DNA of 64,000 nucleotides, from NCBI GenBank assembly GCA_027314705.1, contig DAHVAJ010000047.1, positions 1 through 64,000 on the forward strand. The letters run 5' to 3'. The number at the start of each line of letters is the position of its first letter. The stretch's first letter is position 1. This document shows positions 54,086 through 64,000 of this stretch, piece after piece. The notes under the pieces are model-generated. The model ran no database searches. It saw only the letters and a program-made list of their open reading frames with translations, and had not been told where the DNA came from. Source of the DNA: Acidimicrobiaceae bacterium. GTDB taxonomy: Bacteria; Actinomycetota; Acidimicrobiia; Acidimicrobiales; RAAP-2. A program made the translations under genes and the position numbers.

Positions 54086-54496
54086 ATGACCGGCGACCTC
54101 CGCACCAGGGCGGTCTACGTGATCTCGGTGGCCGCCGAGCTGGCCGGAGTCCACCCGCAGACCCTGCGCGTCTACGAGCGCCGGGGCCTGCTCGAGCCCA
54201 CGCGGACCCAGGGGGGCAGCCGGCGGTTCAGCGAGGCCGACCTCGAGCGCCTCCGCCGCATCCAGGCCCTCATCCAGGAGGGCCTCAATCTGGAGGGCGT
54301 CCGTCGGGTCCTCGAGCTCGAGGCCGAGGTGGCGCGGCTCGAGCGCGAGGTGGCCGCCACCCGGGCCGCGGCCCGTGAGGCCGTGGCCGTGACGCACCGG
54401 CAGTACCGACGCGAGCTCGTGCCGCTCTCGCAGCTGCCGGCCCCGACCCGACCGCAGCGGCGCAGCACGACCCACGGAACAGGAGGTCTCCGATGA
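54086..54496 (+). CDS. hspR: Heat-shock repressor HspR (MerR family)
   Basis: Autoregulatory repressor of 136 residues. The MerR-type winged helix (about 11-55) reads [20 protein letters not shown] and [17 protein letters not shown], followed by a coiled-coil dimerisation helix and a short tail. It binds HAIR elements and uses DnaK as co-repressor in known species. The HAIR-like site upstream of dnaK is the obvious target. Its TGA overlaps the clpB ATG. Confidence 0.96.
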   Translation: MTGDLRTRAVYVISVAAELAGVHPQTLRVYERRGLLEPTRTQGGSRRFSEADLERLRRIQALIQEGLNLEGVRRVLELEAEVARLEREVAATRAAAREAVAVTHRQYRRELVPLSQLPAPTRPQRRSTTHGTGGLR

Positions 54497-56985
54497 GTGT
54501 GAACCCCGAACGGTGGACTCTGAAGACCCAGGAGGCGGTGGCCGGCGCCGTGGAGAAGGCGCGGGGGGCGGCCAACGCCGAGGTCACGCCGGACCACCTG
54601 CTTGCGGCCGTCCTGGACCAGCCCGAGGGCATCGCCCTGCCCATCCTGGCCCGCGTGGGGGTGGAGCCGGCCGTGGTGTCCAGGCGCATCGGCGACCGGC
54701 TCGGCCGGCTGCCCAAGGCCTTCGGCGGGGCGGAGCCGTCCGTCGACCGTGAGCTCCGCGACGCCCTGGAGGCGGCCGATCGGCAGCGGGCCGAGATGGG
54801 CGACGAGTACGTCTCGGTCGAGCACCTGCTACTGGTCCTGGCCGATCGCCTCGGCGTGGACAAGGACGCGCTGCTCACCGCCCTGCGCTCGGTGCGGGGC
54901 AGTCACCGGGTGACCAGCCAGAATCCCGAGGAGACCTTCCAGGCCCTCGAGAAGTACGGCCGGGACCTGACCGCCCTGGCCCGCCAGGGGAAGATGGACC
55001 CGGTCATCGGCCGGGACGAAGAGGTGCGCCGGGTCATCCAGGTGCTCTCCCGCCGGACCAAGAACAACCCCGTCCTCATCGGTGAGCCCGGCGTGGGCAA
55101 GACGGCCATCGTCGAGGGCCTGGCCCAGCGCATCGTCGAGGGTGACGTTCCCGAGAGCCTCAAGGGCAAGCGGGTGATCAGCCTCGACATGGCCTCGATG
55201 GTGGCCGGGGCCAAGTACCGGGGCGAGTTCGAAGAGCGGCTGAAGGCGGTGCTCAAGGAGATCGCCGACGCCGAGGGCGAGATCGTCACCTTCGTCGATG
55301 AGCTCCACACCATCGTGGGGGCGGGCGGGGGCTCGGAGGGGGCGATGGACGCGGGCAACATGATCAAGCCCATGCTGGCCCGGGGCGAGCTCCGTCTCAT
55401 CGGGGCCACCACCCTCGACGAGTACCGCCAGTACGTCGAGAAGGACGCCGCCCTCGAGCGCCGCTTCCAGCAGGTCTTCGTGCCGCCCCCGTCGGTCGAG
55501 GACACGATCGCCATCCTGAGGGGCCTGAAGGAACGCTACGAGGTCCACCACGGCGTGCGCATCCAGGACGCGGCCCTCGTGGCCGCGGCCGTGCTGTCCG
55601 ACCGGTACGTGACGGGCCGCTTCCTTCCCGACAAGGCCATCGACCTGATGGACGAGGCAGCCAGCCGGCTCCGCATCGAGATCGACTCGATGCCCACCGA
55701 GCTCGACGTGGTCACCCGTCGGCTCCGCCAGCTCGAGATCGAGCGCATGGCCCTGGCCAAGGAGACCGACCCGGCATCGGCGGAGCGGCTGGCCCGGCTC
55801 GACGAGGAGGCGGCCAATCTCCAGGAGGAGTCGGCGGCCATGACCGCCCACTGGCAGGCCGAGAAGGACGCCATCACCACCATCCAGTCCCTGAAGGGCC
55901 AGCTCGAGCAGAAGCGGAGCGACGCCGAGCGCCTCAGCCGTGAGGGGAACCTGGCCGAGGCCTCGGAGATCACCTACGGGGTGGTCCCCGAGCTCGAGCG
56001 CCAGGTCGAGGAGGCCACGGCCGCCCTCGACCGCCTCCAGCTGGGCCAGCGCTTCCTGAAGGAGGAGGTCGACGCCGAGGACGTGGCCGAGGTCGTGAGC
56101 CGGGCCACCGGCGTGCCCGTGAGCCGCCTGCTCGAGGGCGAGGTCGAGAAGCTCGTGCGGATGGAGGACGCCCTCCACGCCCGGGTGGTCGGTCAGGACG
56201 AGGCCGTCTCGGCCGTGTCCAACGCCATCCGGCGCAGTCGGGCCGGCCTTTCGGACCCGCACCGGCCCATCGGCTCGTTTCTGTTCATGGGGCCGACCGG
56301 GGTGGGCAAGACGGAGCTGGCCCGGGCCCTCGCGGAGTTCCTCTTCGACGACAGCCGGGCCATGGTGCGTATCGACATGAGCGAGTACATGGAGCGCCAC
56401 TCCGTGGCCCGCCTCGTCGGCGCGCCCCCGGGGTACGTGGGCTACGAGGAGGGCGGCCAGCTGACCGAGGCCATCCGCCGCCGGCCGTACGCGGTGGTGC
56501 TCCTCGACGAGCTCGAGAAGGCCCACCCGGACGTGTTCAACACCCTCCTCCAGGTCCTGGAGGACGGGCGCCTGACCGACGGCCAGGGCCGGACCGTCGA
56601 CTTCACCAATACGGTGCTCATCATGACCTCGAACATTCCCGGCGAGCCCATCGAGCACTTCAAACCCGAGTTCGTCAACCGCATCGACGAAATCGTCCGC
56701 TTCCACCCGTTGACCGAGTCCGACCTCAACAGGATCGTCACCATCCAGCTGCAGGGTCTGCGTTCGCGGCTGGCCGACCGGCGCCTCACCCTCGAGGTCA
56801 CCCCGGAGGCCGAGTCGTGGCTGGCCCACGCCGGCTTCGACCCCGACTTCGGGGCCCGGCCGCTGCGCCGGCTCGTCCAGCGCCAGGTCGAAGATCCCCT
56901 GGCCCTCGCCCTGCTGGAGGGGCGCTACCCCGAGGGCTCGACGGTCATCGTGGACGCCAAGGACGACGCCGTCGTCCTGGTGTGA
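54493..56985 (+). CDS. clpB: Disaggregase ClpB (shortened second AAA module)
   Basis: Hsp100 disaggregase of 830 residues. N-domain about 1-145, first AAA module with [14 protein letters not shown], middle coiled coil about 395-520 and second AAA module with [14 protein letters not shown]. Between the sensor-1 TSN and [11 protein letters not shown] only IPGEPIEH remains, where most ClpB proteins have about 15-30 residues starting LGS. All catalytic motifs are kept. ATGA overlap with hspR. The last codons (DAVVLV, stop) are the first unit of a 25-bp tandem repeat. Confidence 0.97.
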   Translation: MSVNPERWTLKTQEAVAGAVEKARGAANAEVTPDHLLAAVLDQPEGIALPILARVGVEPAVVSRRIGDRLGRLPKAFGGAEPSVDRELRDALEAADRQRAEMGDEYVSVEHLLLVLADRLGVDKDALLTALRSVRGSHRVTSQNPEETFQALEKYGRDLTALARQGKMDPVIGRDEEVRRVIQVLSRRTKNNPVLIGEPGVGKTAIVEGLAQRIVEGDVPESLKGKRVISLDMASMVAGAKYRGEFEERLKAVLKEIADAEGEIVTFVDELHTIVGAGGGSEGAMDAGNMIKPMLARGELRLIGATTLDEYRQYVEKDAALERRFQQVFVPPPSVEDTIAILRGLKERYEVHHGVRIQDAALVAAAVLSDRYVTGRFLPDKAIDLMDEAASRLRIEIDSMPTELDVVTRRLRQLEIERMALAKETDPASAERLARLDEEAANLQEESAAMTAHWQAEKDAITTIQSLKGQLEQKRSDAERLSREGNLAEASEITYGVVPELERQVEEATAALDRLQLGQRFLKEEVDAEDVAEVVSRATGVPVSRLLEGEVEKLVRMEDALHARVVGQDEAVSAVSNAIRRSRAGLSDPHRPIGSFLFMGPTGVGKTELARALAEFLFDDSRAMVRIDMSEYMERHSVARLVGAPPGYVGYEEGGQLTEAIRRRPYAVVLLDELEKAHPDVFNTLLQVLEDGRLTDGQGRTVDFTNTVLIMTSNIPGEPIEHFKPEFVNRIDEIVRFHPLTESDLNRIVTIQLQGLRSRLADRRLTLEVTPEAESWLAHAGFDPDFGARPLRRLVQRQVEDPLALALLEGRYPEGSTVIVDAKDDAVVLV

Positions 56986-57082
56986 CGTCGACGCCGTCGT
57001 CCTGGTGTGACGTCGACGCCGTCGTCCTGGTGTGACGTCGACGCCGTCGTCCTGGTGTGACGTCGACGCCGTCGTCCTGGTG
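56965..57082. repeat. 25-bp minisatellite, 4.7 copies, at the clpB 3' end
   Basis: The unit GACGCCGTCGTCCTGGTGTG plus ACGTC repeats perfectly four times and then for 18 nt. Copy one is the coding end and stop of clpB; the others are downstream copies. Each unit contains CGACG-C-CGTCG and GACGTC dyads and a TGA. The period is not a multiple of three. Confidence 0.95.
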
Positions 57083-57093
57083 ACCTCCGCCGG

Positions 57094-58134
57094 TCAGGCG
57101 CCTCGGTAGGTGGCGGCGTACCCCCCGGCATCGACCAGGGCGCAGAAGGTGGCCGAGGCGCACGACACCGACGCCGCGGCCACCGTCCCGCCGCGGAGCA
57201 CCGGGACCGGTGCGGCCCAGACACCGTCCTGCCAGGTCACGGCCGTGCCGTCGGAGCGGGCGGCCACACAGAACGTGGTCGTCGGGCAGGAGACCGAGTA
57301 GACCAAGGCGGGGGAGCCGGGGACGGATGGCCTGGCGGTCCACCGGTTGCCGTGAGAGGTGACGACCGCACCATCCAGGCCCACCGCCGTGCAGGAGGCC
57401 TGGGCGGGGCACGAGACGCTCTTCAACGGGCCGGCGACCGGCGCGGGCGTCGTCGACCAGGACCGACCGTCGAAGGTGGCGATGCGTCCGGTGGTCCCGA
57501 CCGCCACGCACCAGGTGGGGCCGGCGCACGACAGACCGAGGACGGCCTGCGTCCCGCCGACGGTCTCGGAGGGCACCGGGGGCGACCACGACCTGCCGTC
57601 GAAGGTCGCGGCCGCACCAGCGCTGCCGACGGCCATGCAGAACGTGGGCGACGTGCACGAGACCAGCGTCACCGGTGCCACCGGCCCCGTCGGTGCCGGT
57701 CCGACCGTGACCCCCGTCGACCAGGTCGTCCCGTCGAAGGCGACCGCCCGGGAGGCCGAGGTGGCCACACAGAAGGTCACGGTCGGACAGGACACCGAGT
57801 TCAGCGTGCCGCCGGCCTGGAGCTGCCGGGGCGGCGACCACCGATCCCCCAGGAAGGTGGTGGCAGCACCGTTCGCGTCCACGGCCACGCAGGAGGTCCC
57901 GGTGGCACAGGACACCCCGTAGAGTCCGGTCGCGCTGGGACTGCCGGCACCGGGCTCCACCGCCACCGGTGCCGACCAGGTTCCTCCGGCGGCCACCGTG
58001 GTGGCGGCCGGCCCGGTGCAGCCGCAGGCGACCGCGGCGACGACCGCTCCGGTCACGAGGACGAGGGCCCGGGACGTCGGGCGGCGACCGGGAGCCCGCC
58101 ACCGCGGCCCATCGCATGCCGGCGCCCGCGTCAT
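57094..58134 (-). CDS. Secreted seven-repeat beta-propeller lipoprotein
   Basis: Protein of 346 residues that I cannot tie to a characterised family. An N-terminal signal with lipobox-like AAVACGC (Cys about 36-38) precedes seven repeats of roughly 40 residues with the pattern VSCPTxTFCVAVGxxGxAxTFDGxxWSxP. Each repeat has two Cys six positions apart, suggesting one disulfide per blade; the GTWSAPV strand at the N-terminus could close the last blade. Probably a surface binding protein. It lies between the clpB minisatellite and divergent purA. Confidence 0.75.
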   Translation of the reverse strand: MTRAPACDGPRWRAPGRRPTSRALVLVTGAVVAAVACGCTGPAATTVAAGGTWSAPVAVEPGAGSPSATGLYGVSCATGTSCVAVDANGAATTFLGDRWSPPRQLQAGGTLNSVSCPTVTFCVATSASRAVAFDGTTWSTGVTVGPAPTGPVAPVTLVSCTSPTFCMAVGSAGAAATFDGRSWSPPVPSETVGGTQAVLGLSCAGPTWCVAVGTTGRIATFDGRSWSTTPAPVAGPLKSVSCPAQASCTAVGLDGAVVTSHGNRWTARPSVPGSPALVYSVSCPTTTFCVAARSDGTAVTWQDGVWAAPVPVLRGGTVAAASVSCASATFCALVDAGGYAATYRGA

Positions 58135-58183
58135 GGGGCGACCCTACGCCCCTCGGAGGCCGCCCACCCCCGGGCTACACTGA

Positions 58184-60800
<2,617 letters not shown>

Positions 60801-60804
<4 letters not shown>

Positions 60805-62111
60805 TCCCGCGCTACGCACCCCGGGAGATGGCCGACCTCTTCACCGACGAGGCCCGCTTCGCCATGTGGCTCCGGGTCGAGCTGCTGGCCACCGACGGCT
60901 GGGTCGAGGTCGGTGACGTGCCGGCCGAGGTGGCCGAGGCCTGCCGGGCCCGGGCTCCGGTGGTCGACGCGGCGTTCGTCACCGCCGTGGCCGAGCGCGA
61001 GCGGGTCACGGACCACGACGTGGCCGCCTTCGTCGACGTCGTCCAGTCGTCGGTCGGTCAGCCCGAAGGCTCGTGGATCCACTACGGCCTCACCTCCTCC
61101 GACGTGGTCGACACCGCCCTGTGCGCCACCCTGACCCGGGCGGCCGACCTCCTGGTGGATGCGGCCGAGGGCCTCATGCGGGCCTGCGCGACCCGGGCCC
61201 GGGAGACGATCGACGTCCCGGTCACCGGGCGCACCCACGGCATGCACGCCGAGCCCACCACGTTCGGGGCGAAGTTCGCGCTCTGGGCATTGCAGGCCGG
61301 GCGCGACGTCGAGCGCCTGCGGGCGGCACGTCGACGGGTGGCGGTGGGCAAGCTCTCGGGGGCGGTCGGGACCTACTCGAACATCGACCCCCGGGTCGAG
61401 GCCCACGTCTGTGAGGCCCTCGGTCTCGAACCCACCCCGGCCACCCAGGTGGTGGCCCGGGACCGCCACGCCGAGTACCTGTGGGCCTGTGCCTCGGTCG
61501 GCACCACCATCGAGACGATCGCCACCGAGGTCCGCCACATGGCCCGCAGCGAGCTCGGCGAGGCCGAGGAGCCGTTCACGTCCGGCCAGAAGGGCAGCTC
61601 GGCCATGCCCCACAAGCGGAACCCCATCCTCTCGGAGCGCCTGTGCGGCCTGGCCCGGGTGCTGCGGGGCTACCTCTCGGCCGGCCTCGAGGACGTGGCC
61701 CTCTGGCACGAACGGGACATCTCGCACAGCTCGGTCGAGCGCGTCGTCCTGCCCGACGCCTCGACCCTCACGCTCTACATGCTCCAGAGGGCGACCGGTC
61801 TGGTCGAGGGACTGGTGCTCCACCCGGAACGGGCCCGAGCCACCCTGACCGAAGGCAGCCACGGCCTCGTCTTCAGCCAGTCGGTGCTCCTCGCCCTCGT
61901 GGCCGCCGGCCTCAGCCGGGACGCGGCCTATCGCATCGTGCAGCGGGACGCCCGGTCGGCCTGGGAGGAGGGCCGGTCACTGCGGTCCGTGCTCGAGGCC
62001 GACGCCGAGGTCACCCTGACCCCGGACCAACTGGACGACGCCTTCGACCTGGCGCGTACGCTGCGCAACGTCCACCGGTTCACCGACGCCCTGGAGGAGC
62101 TCGACCCATGA
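60801..62111 (+). CDS. purB: Adenylosuccinate lyase
   Basis: Fumarase/aspartase-superfamily lyase of 436 residues acting twice in purine synthesis (SAICAR and adenylosuccinate cleavage). Visible are HYGLTSSDVVDTA, the GRTHGMHAEPTTFG motif and the signature GSSAMPHKRNPILSE with the flexible catalytic loop. ATGA overlap with purD. Confidence 0.98.
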
Positions 62112-63007
62112 CCGATCCGACCCCCCTTCCGCTCCTCTCATCGGGCAAGGTCCGAGAGCTCTACGACGCCGGCGACGACCGCATCCTCATGGTCGCCTCC
62201 GACCGCATCTCGGCCTTCGACGTCGTCATGGCCGAGCCGATCCCCGAGAAGGGTCGGGTCCTCACGGCCATGACGGCGGCGTGGCTGGAGGAGCTCTCGG
62301 ACCTCGCCCCCAACCATCTCCTCAGTGCCGACGTGGCCGACTTCCCCGAGGGGGCGGCCGCCCTTCCGGGCGGGACCGCCTACCTGGCCGGCCGCTCCAT
62401 GCTCGTGCGCCGGGGCGACATGCTGGCCATCGAGTGCATTGTCCGCGGCTACCTGGCCGGCTCGGCCTGGAAGGAGTACGAGCGGGCGGGCACCGTGCAC
62501 GGCATGGCCGTACCGCCCGGCCTGCGCCACGCCGAGCGCCTTCCCGAGCCCATCTTCACCCCGTCGACCAAGGCCATCGAGGGCCACGACGTGAACATCG
62601 GGATGGACGAGGCCCGCGACCTGGTGGGCACGGAGGCGGCCGATGCCGCGGCCGAGCTGTGCCTCGCCGCGTACGCCCGGGCGGCGGCCCGGGCCGAGGA
62701 GCAGGGCATCGTCATCTGCGACACCAAGTTCGAGCTCGGGTGGATCGACGGTGAGCTGGCCATCTGCGACGAGGTGCTGACCCCGGACTCGTCCCGCTTC
62801 TGGCCGGCCGACGACTGCGCCCCGGGCACCAATCCACCCTCCTTCGACAAGCAGCCGCTGCGCGACTGGCTCGAGGCCCAGGCCTGGGACAAACAGCCGC
62901 CCCCACCGGCCCTGTCCGAAGCCGTCGTCACCGCCACCTCGGAGCGGTACATCGCCGCCTACGAGCGGGTCTGCGGTCGTTCGCTCACCGACTGGTACGG
63001 TGCCTGA
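62108..63007 (+). CDS. purC: SAICAR synthetase
   Basis: Phosphoribosylaminoimidazole-succinocarboxamide synthase of 299 residues. Start [20 protein letters not shown], then [36 protein letters not shown] and the C-terminal [28 protein letters not shown]. This longer form is typical of actinobacteria and eukaryote-like PurC. ATGA overlap with purB. Confidence 0.98.
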   Translation: MTDPTPLPLLSSGKVRELYDAGDDRILMVASDRISAFDVVMAEPIPEKGRVLTAMTAAWLEELSDLAPNHLLSADVADFPEGAAALPGGTAYLAGRSMLVRRGDMLAIECIVRGYLAGSAWKEYERAGTVHGMAVPPGLRHAERLPEPIFTPSTKAIEGHDVNIGMDEARDLVGTEAADAAAELCLAAYARAAARAEEQGIVICDTKFELGWIDGELAICDEVLTPDSSRFWPADDCAPGTNPPSFDKQPLRDWLEAQAWDKQPPPPALSEAVVTATSERYIAAYERVCGRSLTDWYGA

Positions 63008-63009
63008 AG

Positions 63010-63282
63010 ATGGCCGCGATGCGACAGTTCGACGTCCGGGTCGAGGTCCTCCTGCGTGCCGGGATCGCCGATCCGCAGGGGGCGACCATCGAGCGGGCCC
63101 TCCCCGCCCTCGGGTTCGCCGGGGTGACCGGGGTGCGTTCCGGCAAGTCCTTCCGCTTCCGGGTCGACGCGGCCGACGGTTCCGTGGCCCGGGCCCGGGC
63201 CACCGAGGTGGCCGACCGGCTCCTGGCAAACCCCGTCATCGAGGAGTCGGTGGTCACGGTCGAGCCGGCGAGCACCCCCTGA
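63010..63282 (+). CDS. purS: FGAM synthase subunit PurS
   Basis: Small structural subunit of 90 residues of the three-part formylglycinamidine synthase; it bridges PurL and PurQ. The sequence ([32 protein letters not shown]) fits the family. It starts 2 nt after purC and its stop shares one base with purQ. Confidence 0.94.
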   Translation: MAAMRQFDVRVEVLLRAGIADPQGATIERALPALGFAGVTGVRSGKSFRFRVDAADGSVARARATEVADRLLANPVIEESVVTVEPASTP

Positions 63283-63965
63283 TGGCCCCCCGCGTCGGGG
63301 TGGTCCTCTTCCCGGGGACGAACTGCGAACACGACGCCACCCTGGCCGTCGGGCAGCTGGGCGGGCGGGCCGACCTGGTCTGGCACCACGAGACGTCGGT
63401 CGCCGGTTTCGACGCCCTGATCCTGCCCGGCGGGTTCGCCCACGGCGACTACCTGCGCCCCGGGGCCATCGCCCGCTTCTCGCCGGTGATGGGGGCGGTG
63501 GCCGAGTTCGCCGCCGCCGGCGGCCCGGTGGTGGGCATCTGCAACGGGTTCCAGGTCCTGACCGAGGCCGGCCTGCTGCCGGGCGCCCTCCAGAAGAACC
63601 GGGGCCTGCGCTTCCTGTGCACGACGGTGCCCGTCCGGGTCGAGCGAGACGACACCGCCCTCACCACCGGTGTCCCGGTCGGCACCGAACTCGGCCTTCC
63701 CATCAACCATTTCGAGGGGAACTACACCTGCGACGCCCGCACCCTGGCCCTGCTCCGGGACGAGGGACGGGTGGTCCTGCGCTACGCGGACAACCCCAAC
63801 GGATCGCTCGACGACATCGCCGGGGTGTGCAACGAAGGCCGCAACGTGGTCGGACTCATGCCCCACCCCGAGCGGGCCTCGGACCGCCTGCTGGGCTCGG
63901 ACGACGGCGCCGTGCTGCTCACCGCCCTGCTCCGGTCGGCCGGGGCGACCCCGGCAGCTGCCTGA
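63282..63965 (+). CDS. purQ: FGAM synthase glutaminase subunit PurQ
   Basis: Class I glutamine amidotransferase of 227 residues supplying ammonia to PurL. The nucleophile Cys is in [11 protein letters not shown], the catalytic His-Glu in GLMPHPERA, and the start [16 protein letters not shown] is typical. TGATG overlap with purS. purL is expected to follow beyond the window edge, 35 bp on. Confidence 0.97.
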   Translation: MAPRVGVVLFPGTNCEHDATLAVGQLGGRADLVWHHETSVAGFDALILPGGFAHGDYLRPGAIARFSPVMGAVAEFAAAGGPVVGICNGFQVLTEAGLLPGALQKNRGLRFLCTTVPVRVERDDTALTTGVPVGTELGLPINHFEGNYTCDARTLALLRDEGRVVLRYADNPNGSLDDIAGVCNEGRNVVGLMPHPERASDRLLGSDDGAVLLTALLRSAGATPAAA

Positions 63966-64000
63966 TTCGCCCCGGTCCGGAGGCGGTCAGCCCCGGGTGC

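Noticed and set aside
54829-56829. 666-residue ORF antisense to clpB
   Set aside because: A shadow of clpB with no domain character.
56965-57082. CRISPR array
   Set aside because: Units are contiguous with no spacers, and no cas genes are present; it is a tandem repeat.

Overview
This 64 kb window is chromosomal DNA from a very GC-rich Actinomycetota-type bacterium. The evidence is strong GC preference at third codon positions, GTG starts, a dnaK-grpE-dnaJ-hspR-clpB operon with an HspR-type (HAIR) operator, a GlnR-like operator before amt-glnK, a mycofactocin-type SDR, SCO6745- and PaaX-family proteins and a DUF2510 protein. The mix of housekeeping and acyl-CoA genes would suit an Acidimicrobiia-like lineage, but I cannot prove the class from sequence alone. 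There are no rRNAs, no CRISPR array, no phage and no recognisable insertion sequence.

Layout. 1-11.4 kb: a degenerate-receiver response regulator (-), pgi (+), a fatty acid desaturase (-) divergent from a PaaX-type regulator (+), a mycofactocin-type SDR (+), a large sulfatase (-) divergent from a TetR-like regulator (+), then a PfkB-family kinase overlapping a secreted alpha/beta hydrolase. 11.5-18.6 kb: an HtrA-like protease, a methyltransferase/SnoaL pair, an M20 amidohydrolase, a flavodoxin, a thiolase/DUF35 pair and an NTF2-like protein. 18.7-22.3 kb: an orphan ORF, a DUF1905/YdeI protein, an ECF sigma factor with a SnoaL tail, and a VOC protein behind an ECF41-like promoter, followed by about 1 kb with no credible gene. 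22.3-28.3 kb: small membrane and enzyme genes, an MBL hydrolase, an SCO6745 protein and an acyl-CoA ligase.

28.8-32.6 kb holds a flavin/heme electron-transfer cluster: ferric-reductase-like membrane flavoprotein, covalent-FMN-binding protein, methyltransferase and ApbE flavin transferase. 32.7-41.9 kb: a transglutaminase-like protein, a nitronate monooxygenase, and a five-gene operon (carboxylase beta and alpha, AtuA, TetR, crotonase) that resembles part of the acyclic-terpene/branched acyl-CoA (Atu) pathway. 42.2-50.2 kb: tRNA-Gly(CCC), dcd, a membrane Fe-S reductase, a stand-alone cNMP-binding domain, two membrane proteins, amt-glnK and gpmA. 50.4-57 kb: the heat-shock operon, ending in a 25-bp minisatellite that repeats the last codons of clpB. 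57-64 kb: a secreted seven-repeat beta-propeller lipoprotein and a tightly overlapping purine operon, purA-D-B-C-S-Q.

Across the window many first genes of transcription units have a TANNNT box 6-10 nt before the start codon, which suggests that leaderless mRNAs are common here. Most long ORFs in the supplied track are antisense or out-of-frame shadows caused by the base composition.
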